A stretch of 64,000 nt of DNA from Prado023 sp963697345 (GTDB lineage Bacteria; Actinomycetota; Actinomycetes; S36-B12; CAIYMF01), in assembly GCA_963697345.1 (NCBI GenBank), contig CAVONS010000009.1:10142-74141 (forward strand), given 5' to 3'. Shown here piece by piece: positions 35,007-42,578 of the stretch. How positions within the stretch are numbered: position 1 is the stretch's first letter; every line of letters starts with the position of its first letter. The translations under genes and the position numbers were made by a program. The notes under the pieces are model-generated. The model saw only the letters and a program-made list of their open reading frames with translations. It did no database searches and was not told the origin of the DNA.

Positions 35007-36281
35007 CTACCGGAGCAGGACCAGGTCGTCGCGGTGGACGACCTCACGTTCGTACTCCGGCCCCAACTCAGCGGCCAGCTCCCTCGTGGAGCGGCCCAGG
35101 AGCGCTGGCAGCTCCGCCGCGTCATAGGCCACGAGGCCACGGGCCAGGACCTGGCCGTCAGGGCCCACGAGGTCGACGGGGTCGCGTGCCACGAAACCAC
35201 CGACCACGTGGGTGATCCCGGCCGGGAGCAGTGAAGCCCCCCGGTCGCGCACGGCCCGGACGGCACCGGCATCGAGGTGGATCTGGCCGAGGCTGGCGGT
35301 GGCGTGGGCCAACCACAGCAGTCGCGAGGCGGAGCGGTCACCGGTGGCGTGGAAGAACGTGCCGACCTTCTCGCCGGCCAGGGCCCGGGCGGCATTCGCA
35401 GCAGACGTCAGGACGACGGGGATTCCGGCCTCCGTGGCGATGCGGGCTGCCTCGACCTTGGTGCCCATACCTCCCAGGCCAACCCCTGCGGCACCCGTCC
35501 CGCCCAGCACCACGTCGTCGAGGTCAACAGCTGACGTGACCTCGGAGATGATGCGACTGCCTCCCCTGTCCGGGGGCCCGTCGTGCAGCCCGTCCACGTC
35601 GGACAACAGGATCAGGGCGTCAGCCCGCACGAGGTGGGCGACCAGCGCCGCGAGCCGGTCGTTGTCGCCGAATCGGATCTCGGCGGTGGCCACGGTGTCG
35701 TTCTCATTCACGATCGGCACCACGTCGAGCTCCAGCAATCGCTCGAGCGTGCGTTGGGCGTTGCGGTAATGGGCTCGCCGGATGAGGTCATCGGCGGTGA
35801 GCAGCACCTGACCGACTGTTCGATCATGCCGGCCGAAGGCCTCGTGGTAGTGCGCCATGAGGATTCCCTGACCCACTGAGGCCGCAGCCTGCGCGGAGGC
35901 CAGGTCGCGGGGCCTGCGGCGCAGCCCGAGGGGGGCGATCCCGGTGGCGATGGCCCCCGAGGACACGAGGACCAGCTTCGTGCCGTTGTGCCCCGCTGCG
36001 CTCAGGGCGTCGACCAGCTCGCCGACGCGGGCCACGTCGATGCCCGAGGACACCCCGGCCAGCACTGACGACCCGTCCTGCGCCCGTGGGTCGACGTCGG
36101 GACCGGGCATGGCCAGCGAGGCCGCCGACGCCGGACGCCTGTCCTGACCGCCCACCACCGTGCGCGCCCCTGCTGCGCCGCCACCTCGTGTCGTCAGCGA
36201 CGAGGACCCCACCTTGACGACGACGCGGCGCGCGTCTCGGATGGCATCCCAGGGTGAGGCGGCGGCGTCCGTGCTGGGCAT
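35007..36281 (-). CDS. proB: Glutamate 5-kinase with an unusual N-terminal insertion
   Basis: First enzyme of proline synthesis, 424 residues. The kinase domain starts RRVVVKVGSSSLTT. After that a Gly/Ala/Pro-rich stretch of about 48 residues (GGGAAGARTVVGG to VLAGVSS) is inserted before GIDVARVGELVDALSAAGH and KLVLVSSGAIATG, which normally follow within a few residues. VPIVNENDTVATAEIRFGDND and GGMGTKVEAARIA are intact. The C-terminal PUA domain (GITHVVGGFVARDPV) is present. The ATG at 36281 overlaps the obgE stop as TGATG. Confidence 0.93.
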   Translation of the reverse strand: MPSTDAAASPWDAIRDARRVVVKVGSSSLTTRGGGAAGARTVVGGQDRRPASAASLAMPGPDVDPRAQDGSSVLAGVSSGIDVARVGELVDALSAAGHNGTKLVLVSSGAIATGIAPLGLRRRPRDLASAQAAASVGQGILMAHYHEAFGRHDRTVGQVLLTADDLIRRAHYRNAQRTLERLLELDVVPIVNENDTVATAEIRFGDNDRLAALVAHLVRADALILLSDVDGLHDGPPDRGGSRIISEVTSAVDLDDVVLGGTGAAGVGLGGMGTKVEAARIATEAGIPVVLTSAANAARALAGEKVGTFFHATGDRSASRLLWLAHATASLGQIHLDAGAVRAVRDRGASLLPAGITHVVGGFVARDPVDLVGPDGQVLARGLVAYDAAELPALLGRSTRELAAELGPEYEREVVHRDDLVLLR

Positions 36282-37816
36282 CAGGCCTCGTCCTGCCCTG
36301 CGTCTGCCACCGTCCGGTCGACGTCGGGAGCTTCCTCGGCGTCCAGCTGCGAGGCCAGCGGAGCATGGCGCCGCGGTGTCCCGGGACGCTCGTCGACCGG
36401 GTCGGGCGCCCAATCCGCTTCGGGGTCCTCCCCCGGCGCGAGCTGGACCCGCGTCCGTCCGTGCACACGCGCCTCCGGTGCCTCGATCCGCTGGTCCTGG
36501 CCACGGGGACCCGGTCCAGAGGCACGCACGGTGGGCTCCCAGTCGAACACGACGGAGTTCTCGACGCTGCCGATGCGCACCTCGTCGCCGGGCTGCGCCC
36601 CGAGCCGGACCAGCTCGTCCTCGACGCCCAGGCGCGCGAGCCGGTCGGCCAGGTAGCCGACCGCCTCGTCGTTGGAGAAGTCCGTCTGGCGGATCCAGCG
36701 CCCGGGGCGCGTTCCGCGAACCCGGAACGCCGACCCCTCGCGCACGACCTCGAAGCCGGTGTCGTCGACCGCCCGCGGCTGGATCACGATCCGCTCAGCG
36801 ACAGGCTCCGCGGTGGCCGCCCGCCGCTCAGCCACGATGCGACCCATGGCGAAGGACAACTCGCGCAACCCCTCATGGGACACCGCCGAGACGACGAACA
36901 CGGGCAGGCCGCGCTCCTCGAGGTCGCTGCGGACCATGTCCGCGAGCTCCCTGGCCTCCGGGACATCGATCTTGTTGAGCACCACGAGCCGGGGCCGATC
37001 GGCCAGGCCGCCGTACTCGGCCAGCTCCGACTCGATGACATCCAGATCGGTCAGCGGATCACGCCCGGGCTCGAGCGTGGCGCAGTCAAGGACATGGACC
37101 AGGGCGGCGCAGCGCTCCACGTGCCGCAGGAACTCCAGGCCCAGCCCCTTGCCGGCCGAAGCACCGGGGATCAGGCCCGGCACGTCGGCCACCGTGAAGA
37201 CGGTCGAGCCGGCCGTCACGACGCCGAGGTTGGGCACCAGCGTGGTGAACGGGTAGTCAGCGATCTTGGGGCGGGCCGAGGACATGGCCGCGACCAGCGA
37301 GGACTTGCCGGCACTGGGGAAGCCGACCAGGCCGATGTCGGCCACCGTCTTGAGCTCCAGGACGACGGTCAGCTCCTCACCGGGCTCGCCGAGCAGGGCG
37401 AATCCGGGGGCCTTGCGGCGGGCAGAGGCCAGCGCCGCGTTGCCCAGGCCGCCGCGTCCCCCGTGGGCGATCACGACCGTCGCGCCGGGGACGGGCAGGT
37501 CAGCCAGCACCTCACCCTCGACGCTGAGCACAGTGCCCACCGGGACAGGGAGGACCACATCGGCGCCGTTGGCCCCGTTGCGGTGACCGCCCTGGCCGGG
37601 GACACCATTGGTCGCCCGTCGGTGCGGTGAGCGGTGGTACTCCAACAGGCTGGGCGTACCCGGATCGGCCACGAGGATGACGTCCCCACCGCGCCCCCCG
37701 TTGCCCCCGTCGGGGCCCCCGAGCGGCTTGAACTTCTCGCTGTGGACGGAGGCGCACCCATGCCCACCGTCACCAGCGGTGGCGTGGATCACCACCTGGT
37801 CGACGAATGTCGCCAT
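36281..37816 (-). CDS. obgE: GTPase Obg
   Basis: Ribosome-associated GTPase of 511 residues linking 50S assembly with stress responses. The Obg glycine-rich domain spans residues 1-155 (GGPDGGNGGRGGDVILV). The G domain has G1 GFPSAGKSSL, G3 DVPGLIPGAS and G4 NKIDVPEA. The OCT domain (VREGSAFRVRGTRPGRWI) follows. The acidic, Pro-rich tail of about 75 residues is typical of actinobacterial Obg. It lies between rpmA and proB, the conserved rplU-rpmA-obgE order. ATG 37816. Confidence 0.96.
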   Translation of the reverse strand: MATFVDQVVIHATAGDGGHGCASVHSEKFKPLGGPDGGNGGRGGDVILVADPGTPSLLEYHRSPHRRATNGVPGQGGHRNGANGADVVLPVPVGTVLSVEGEVLADLPVPGATVVIAHGGRGGLGNAALASARRKAPGFALLGEPGEELTVVLELKTVADIGLVGFPSAGKSSLVAAMSSARPKIADYPFTTLVPNLGVVTAGSTVFTVADVPGLIPGASAGKGLGLEFLRHVERCAALVHVLDCATLEPGRDPLTDLDVIESELAEYGGLADRPRLVVLNKIDVPEARELADMVRSDLEERGLPVFVVSAVSHEGLRELSFAMGRIVAERRAATAEPVAERIVIQPRAVDDTGFEVVREGSAFRVRGTRPGRWIRQTDFSNDEAVGYLADRLARLGVEDELVRLGAQPGDEVRIGSVENSVVFDWEPTVRASGPGPRGQDQRIEAPEARVHGRTRVQLAPGEDPEADWAPDPVDERPGTPRRHAPLASQLDAEEAPDVDRTVADAGQDEA

Positions 37817-37871
37817 GGGCCTGACTCCTCTCGTCGTTCGTTGGCTGGGAACTCTGGTTCTGAAACGCAGA

Positions 37872-37899
37872 GGAGGCGAGCCCCACCGGGCCCGCCTCC
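37872..37899 (-). terminator. Hairpin between rpmA and obgE
   Basis: On the minus strand GGAGGCGGGCCC pairs with GGGCTCGCCTCC around a GGTG loop, with one mismatch, followed by TCTGCGTTTC. It lies in the 102-base gap after rpmA. It may reduce transcription into obgE, as partial terminators often do after ribosomal-protein genes. Confidence 0.5.
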
Positions 37900-37918
37900 A
37901 CTGTTGTGGTCTCCGGCC

Positions 37919-38179
37919 TCAGCCAGCCGGAACCTCAACGATGTTGATCACACGACGACCACGCGCGGTGCCGAACTGGACCGCGCCCGCGGTCAGGGCG
38001 AACAGCGTGTCGTCGCCGCCACGGCCGACGTTCTGGCCCGGGTGGAAGTGCGTGCCGCGCTGACGCACGATGATCTCGCCGGACTTCACGACCTGACCAC
38101 CGAAGCGCTTCACACCGAGGCGCTGCGAGTTCGAGTCGCGACCGTTCCTGGTGCTGGATGCACCCTTCTTATGAGCCAT
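37919..38179 (-). CDS. rpmA: 50S ribosomal protein L27
   Basis: Large-subunit protein near the peptidyl-transferase centre, 86 residues. It has the full family sequence: MAHKKGASSTRNGRDSNSQR, GVKRFGGQVVKSGEIIVRQRG, THFHPGQNVGRGGDDTLFAL. The start directly at MAHKKG means there is no N-terminal extension to cleave, unlike in Firmicutes. It lies five bases after rplU. Confidence 0.98.
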   Translation of the reverse strand: MAHKKGASSTRNGRDSNSQRLGVKRFGGQVVKSGEIIVRQRGTHFHPGQNVGRGGDDTLFALTAGAVQFGTARGRRVINIVEVPAG

Positions 38180-38183
38180 GAGG

Positions 38184-38498
38184 TCACTCCCCGCTCTCGA
38201 TGCCGGTGACGCGCAGCTGGGTCAGGGCCTGACGATGGCCCTGGCGCTTGCGGTACCCGGTCTTGTTCTTGTACTTGAGGATCTCGATCTTCGGCCCCTT
38301 GGTGTGCTCGAGGACCTCGGCGGAGACCTTCACGCCGGCCAGTGTCTTGGCATCCGAGGTGACTGTGCCACCGTCGACGAGCAGCAGCGCGGGCAGCACC
38401 ACGTTGTCGCCGGGCTCGGCAGAGACGCGGTCGGTCTCGATGACGTCGCCAACGGCGACCTTCTCCTGGCGGCCGCCGGAGCGGACAATGGCGTACAC
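38184..38498 (-). CDS. rplU: 50S ribosomal protein L21
   Basis: Binds 23S rRNA, 104 residues. The GTG at 38498 gives VYAIVRSGGRQEKVAVGDVI, the normal L21 start, with GGAG eight bases upstream. A GTG three codons earlier would add MPP and is less likely. KYKNKTGYRKRQGHRQALTQ is the conserved RNA-binding loop. It leads the rplU-rpmA unit, with its own promoter overlapping the end of rng. Confidence 0.97.
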   Translation of the reverse strand: MYAIVRSGGRQEKVAVGDVIETDRVSAEPGDNVVLPALLLVDGGTVTSDAKTLAGVKVSAEVLEHTKGPKIEILKYKNKTGYRKRQGHRQALTQLRVTGIESGE

Positions 38499-38583
38499 GG
38501 GTGGCACTCCTGAGATCGGTTCGGGGCTGGTCGCGCCTGGATCACGGCACGAACATGCGGCGGCGCTCGCGCGCCAGGGTTCT

Positions 38584-38613
38584 AGGGTACGGATCGGACC
38601 GGCAAACGGTCAA
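38584..38613 (-). promoter_or_regulatory. rplU promoter overlapping the rng stop codon
   Basis: On the minus strand TTGACC (38608-38613) and TACCCT (38584-38589) are 18 bases apart. The -35 box shares bases with the rng stop codon at 38610-38612. The predicted leader before the rplU GTG is about 78 bases. The -35 is five of six to consensus, the -10 weaker but of a type common in actinobacteria. Confidence 0.6.
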
Positions 38614-41474
38614 ACCGCGTTCTGCTGCAGGTCACCGTCGGACTCGGGGGCAACGACCGCCTCGGTCGGCACGTCGCCAACCTCGGGCGCGCCGTCGTCG
38701 GGGGCGGGGCCCTGCGTGGCTTCGGGCTCGGCATGCTCGCCCTGCGTCTCAGCGAGTTCGTCGGCGTGGTCGGCGTGCTCGACGACCGGCTCACCGTGCT
38801 CGTCGGCGTGCTCGAGATGACCCTCCTCATCGAACTTCGGCGGAGGTGGGGTCTTGCCGGTCTGCTTGCCACCCAGCACGGCTGGGGCCGCGGCCTTCTT
38901 GGAACTCCGACGGCCGCCCCGCTCACGGCGGTTGGTGGTCGGCTCCTCGACGGGCTGATCCACCCCCACGGGCTCCGTGGACACCATGTGGCCACGCCCG
39001 CCACAGTGCTCGCACGGGGTGGAGAACACCTCGAGCAGGCCCTGCCCGATGCGCTTGCGGGTCATCTGCACCAGCCCGAGCGAGGTGACCTCGGCCACCT
39101 GGTGCTTGGTGCGGTCGCGGCCCAGGCACTCCACGAGACGCCGGAGCACGAGATCGCGGTTGCTCTCCAGCACCATGTCGATGAAGTCCACGACGATGAT
39201 CCCGCCGATGTCGCGCAGCCGGAGCTGGCGCACGATCTCCTCGGCGGCCTCGAGGTTGTTCTTGGTGACCGTCTCCTCGAGATTCCCACCCTGGCCGGTG
39301 AACTTGCCGGTGTTCACGTCGACGACGGTCATCGCCTCGGTGCGATCGATCACCAGCGAGCCACCCGAGGGCAGCCACACCTTGCGATCCAGCGCCTTGG
39401 CCAGCTGCTCGTCGATCCGGTGCGCGGCGTAGAGGTCCTCGGGTCCCACCCACTTCTCGGCCTTGGACAGCAGATCCGGGGCGACCCAGCCGATGTACTC
39501 GCTGAGCGTGTCCCACGTGGAATCGCCCTGCACGAGCAAGGTGGTGAAGTCCTCGTTGAAGATGTCGCGGACCACCTTGATCGCCAGATCGGGCTCGCCG
39601 TAGAGCAGTGACGGGGGCGAGGCGGACTTGGCCTTCTTGGTGATGTCGGCCCACTGCTCGGCCAGTCGCGTGACGTCTGAGGTGAGCTGCTCCTCCGAGG
39701 CGCCCTCGGCTGCCGTGCGCACGATCACGCCAGCACCGTCCGGCACGATGTCCTTGAGGATGCCCTTGAGCCGCGAACGCTCGGTGTCGGGCAGCTTGCG
39801 CGAGATCCCGGTCATCGAGCCCTCGGGCACGTAGACCAGGAACCTGCCGGGCAGGGAGATCTGGCTCGTGAGGCGAGCGCCCTTGTGACCGATGGGGTCC
39901 TTCGTGACCTGGACCAGCACCGGGTCGCCGGACTTCATGGCGAGCTCGATGCGCTTGGGCTGGCCCTCCATCCCGGCGGCATCCCAGTTGACCTCACCGG
40001 CGTACAGCACGGCGTTGCGCCCGCGACCGATGTCGACGAAGGCCGCCTCCATGGAGGGCAGGACGTTCTGCACCTTGCCCAGGTAGACGTTGCCCACCAA
40101 TGAGGAGGACTCCGCACGGTTGACGTAGTGCTCGACCAGGATGCCGTCCTCGAGGACGGCGATCTGCGTGCGATCGCCATGCTCACGGACGCACATCACG
40201 CGGTTCACGGCCTCCCGACGGGCCAGGAACTCGGCCTCGGTGAGGATCGGCGCGCGTCGCCGGCCGGCCTCCCGGCCATCACGGCGGCGCTGCTTCTTGG
40301 CCTCGATCCGGGTGCTGCCGCGCACCGAGGTGATCTCGTCCTTGGGGCGACGGGCCTCGCGGACCTTGACCACGGTGTTCGGCGGATCCTCGGAGGACAG
40401 GTCCTCCATCTCCTCGGCGACACCTGCCCTGCGGCGACGACGACGGCGACGACGGGCGCTCGAGGACTCGGCCCCCTCCTCACCGTCGGGGTCATCCTCG
40501 GAGCCGGCGTCCCCCGCGCTGGGCTCATGCCCCTGCGAGTCCTGATCCTCAGCGTCGGTCTCGATCTCACCTGACTCGTCGTCGCTGTCGTTGCCCTCGC
40601 CAGACGAGGTACCGGGACGACGCCGACGGCGACCCCCACGGCGACGTCGGCGGCGTGGCGCCCCCTCATCGGAACGCTCGTCCGAGTCGCGTTCGTCATC
40701 GGAGTCCTCGGCGTCCGCGTCCGCATCCTCGTCCTGGGCGTCGGCGGCCCGGGCGTCCTCAGCAGCGTCATCGGTGTCCTGTGCGGCACGGGTGCCCCGA
40801 CCGCCGCGCGCACCCCTGGTGCGAGCAACCGGCGCGTCCGAGCCATCGGCGGCGTCGTTCGAATCGCCAGGCTCCGCGCCCTCGGTCGACTCCGGGGCAT
40901 CGGCTCGCTCAGCGGTCGACGCGGCGCCGGACCGGGAGCGACGGGTTCGACGCACGGCCTTCGTCTCGTCCGGCGGCTGGAACAGCGCGGCCGCCGAGGT
41001 CTCCCCGGCGGGGGCCGTAGCGACCGGCTCCGGTTCCGGCACGGCCGAGAAGGCCACGGTCGTGACACCCCGTGTCGCGCGACGCGAGCGCTTCGGGGGG
41101 GCGGGTGTGGTGTCTGCCTCGGGCTCGGAGTCAGTCTCCAGCTCGGCCGCTGCCGCTGCCTCTGCCTCTGCCTCGTCAGCGTCTGTCTGGACCTCGGCAT
41201 CCGCGTCTGCCTCGACCTCAGCGTCAGCGTCTGCCTCGGCCACGGCCTCGACGGCCGGGGCCTCAGACTGCGGCTCCTCGCTGGAACCGGGACCGGTGGA
41301 GTCGGAGGTGTCTTCGGTGAAGAGCTCCACCTGATCACCCTCGGGGGCCTGGACCGGCGGGCCCGCTGGCCGACTGGCGGCGCGCCGCCGGCGACGGGGC
41401 GGCGCTGCGGAAGGTGCCTCCGAGACCTCGTTCTGCGATTCCTCGCCGGGCTGCTGATCGTTGTCGTCGACCAT
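38610..41474 (-). CDS. rng: Ribonuclease E/G family protein
   Basis: Endoribonuclease for mRNA decay and rRNA processing, 954 residues. Residues 1-420 are disordered, with alternating acidic blocks and Arg runs (about 275-287 and 340-349), probably RNA- and protein-binding. The S1 domain begins about residue 437 (VEHYVNRAESSSLVGNVYLG). The catalytic core has VDVNTGKFTG and IIVVDFIDM, supplying the Mg-binding Asp residues. CEHCGGRG is the Zn link. The C-tail of about 140 residues is His/Glu-rich. The ATG at 41474 has GAGGAGA upstream. Actinobacteria carry this N-extended RNase E/G form. Confidence 0.95.
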   Translation of the reverse strand: MVDDNDQQPGEESQNEVSEAPSAAPPRRRRRAASRPAGPPVQAPEGDQVELFTEDTSDSTGPGSSEEPQSEAPAVEAVAEADADAEVEADADAEVQTDADEAEAEAAAAAELETDSEPEADTTPAPPKRSRRATRGVTTVAFSAVPEPEPVATAPAGETSAAALFQPPDETKAVRRTRRSRSGAASTAERADAPESTEGAEPGDSNDAADGSDAPVARTRGARGGRGTRAAQDTDDAAEDARAADAQDEDADADAEDSDDERDSDERSDEGAPRRRRRRGGRRRRRPGTSSGEGNDSDDESGEIETDAEDQDSQGHEPSAGDAGSEDDPDGEEGAESSSARRRRRRRRRAGVAEEMEDLSSEDPPNTVVKVREARRPKDEITSVRGSTRIEAKKQRRRDGREAGRRRAPILTEAEFLARREAVNRVMCVREHGDRTQIAVLEDGILVEHYVNRAESSSLVGNVYLGKVQNVLPSMEAAFVDIGRGRNAVLYAGEVNWDAAGMEGQPKRIELAMKSGDPVLVQVTKDPIGHKGARLTSQISLPGRFLVYVPEGSMTGISRKLPDTERSRLKGILKDIVPDGAGVIVRTAAEGASEEQLTSDVTRLAEQWADITKKAKSASPPSLLYGEPDLAIKVVRDIFNEDFTTLLVQGDSTWDTLSEYIGWVAPDLLSKAEKWVGPEDLYAAHRIDEQLAKALDRKVWLPSGGSLVIDRTEAMTVVDVNTGKFTGQGGNLEETVTKNNLEAAEEIVRQLRLRDIGGIIVVDFIDMVLESNRDLVLRRLVECLGRDRTKHQVAEVTSLGLVQMTRKRIGQGLLEVFSTPCEHCGGRGHMVSTEPVGVDQPVEEPTTNRRERGGRRSSKKAAAPAVLGGKQTGKTPPPPKFDEEGHLEHADEHGEPVVEHADHADELAETQGEHAEPEATQGPAPDDGAPEVGDVPTEAVVAPESDGDLQQNAV

Positions 41475-41765
41475 GACGGTCTCCTCACAGGGCGACGCGC
41501 ACTCAGGCGCGCAACCCCCTACGTATGGCCGGAGCGCACGTGAGCACGACCCGGCGAAGCCTCTGTTGCCGGCCTCGGTGCGCACGTGGGGTGTGCGTCG
41601 TACCTCCGCCGCCGTGATGTCAGCGGGCCCGGGCGCCGGCGGAACTCGCCAACACCCGGTCGCGGCCGGATCACACCCTGTGCCAGCTCGTAGCGGCACG
41701 TAGGGACATGATCGGTGCGACGCATCGAACACGGGTCGCCCCGATGGTGGGGCAACTGCGTCGGA
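41475..41765 (-). other. Long 5' leader region of rng
   Basis: The 291 bases between the DUF2344 gene and rng hold no convincing gene; the open frame that runs into rng is not protein-like. A possible -10 box, CATAAT on the minus strand (41765-41770), is the most AT-rich hexamer near the far end, which would make a leader of about 285 bases. RNase E genes are often autoregulated through long leaders, so this is plausible but unproven. No -35 was identified. Confidence 0.4.
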
Positions 41766-42578
41766 TTATGCCACAGCACGCCCCCTCCGGCGTGCAGATC
41801 CGGCGAGGGCGCAGGCGCCTGTCCCTAGATCGGGCGCGGGCTCCTGGGCCACCCGATCCGCGGCCAGCGGGTCGCCGACGAGACCCTCGTCCGTGACGGG
41901 ACCCTGGGCCATCCGCGTCGACCGCGCAGGGTCCCCGACCTCGAGGCCACCCACGTCACGAAGTGCGACGAGCAGCTCGTCGGGGCGCACCGTGGGCGTG
42001 ACGTTGGCCACCGTGATCTCGAGCACCGCACCCAGCGGACCGGCATCGCCCACCGCACCCGAGACCAGCGCAGGGCGCAGATCCAGCGTGCGCAGACCCT
42101 GCTTCATCATGCGCTGAACAGGCACAGACTCCGCAGCCCACACCTTCTGCCAGGCCTCGGACAGGGACTCTGAGGACGCGCCGGGGACCTCGATCCGCCA
42201 GCGGCTCGCCTCGAGTCTGGCCACCAGGTCCGACGTCCGCGTCTCGACGACATCGAGGACGTCCAGGCCGGGGGGCAGTGCATCGTCGAGTGCAGCGCGC
42301 AGCGCGTCGGGATCACAGCGCCGGACGAGCCCGATCTCCACGTACTCGGCCTCGCTGGCGGCACCCGTGGGCGCGGAGTTGGCGTAGGAGATCTTGGGGT
42401 GCGGGGAGAAGCCTGCCGAGTAGGCCATCGGCACCCGGGCGCGGCGCAGTGCCCGTTCGAGGGCGCGCTGGAAGTCGCGGTGCGACGAGAAGCGCAGCGG
42501 CCCGCGCTTGGCGTAGCGGATCCGCATCTTCTGGACCGCGGGGACGATCTCGCGGTCCGGAGCACGTCGGGCGGCCAT
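41766..42578 (-). CDS. DUF2344 / TIGR03936 family protein
   Basis: Protein of 270 residues. It opens with RIRYAKRGPLRFSSHRDFQR and RALRRARVPMAYSAGFSPHP, the family hallmark, then KISYANSAPTGAASEAEYVEI. In other genomes it is either fused to or encoded next to the B12-binding radical SAM protein, as here (TGATG overlap). An RNA-modification or ribosome-related role has been suggested from context only. The last 60 residues are variable. It ends about 290 bases before rng starts. Confidence 0.88.
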   Translation of the reverse strand: MAARRAPDREIVPAVQKMRIRYAKRGPLRFSSHRDFQRALERALRRARVPMAYSAGFSPHPKISYANSAPTGAASEAEYVEIGLVRRCDPDALRAALDDALPPGLDVLDVVETRTSDLVARLEASRWRIEVPGASSESLSEAWQKVWAAESVPVQRMMKQGLRTLDLRPALVSGAVGDAGPLGAVLEITVANVTPTVRPDELLVALRDVGGLEVGDPARSTRMAQGPVTDEGLVGDPLAADRVAQEPAPDLGTGACALAGSARRRGRAVA

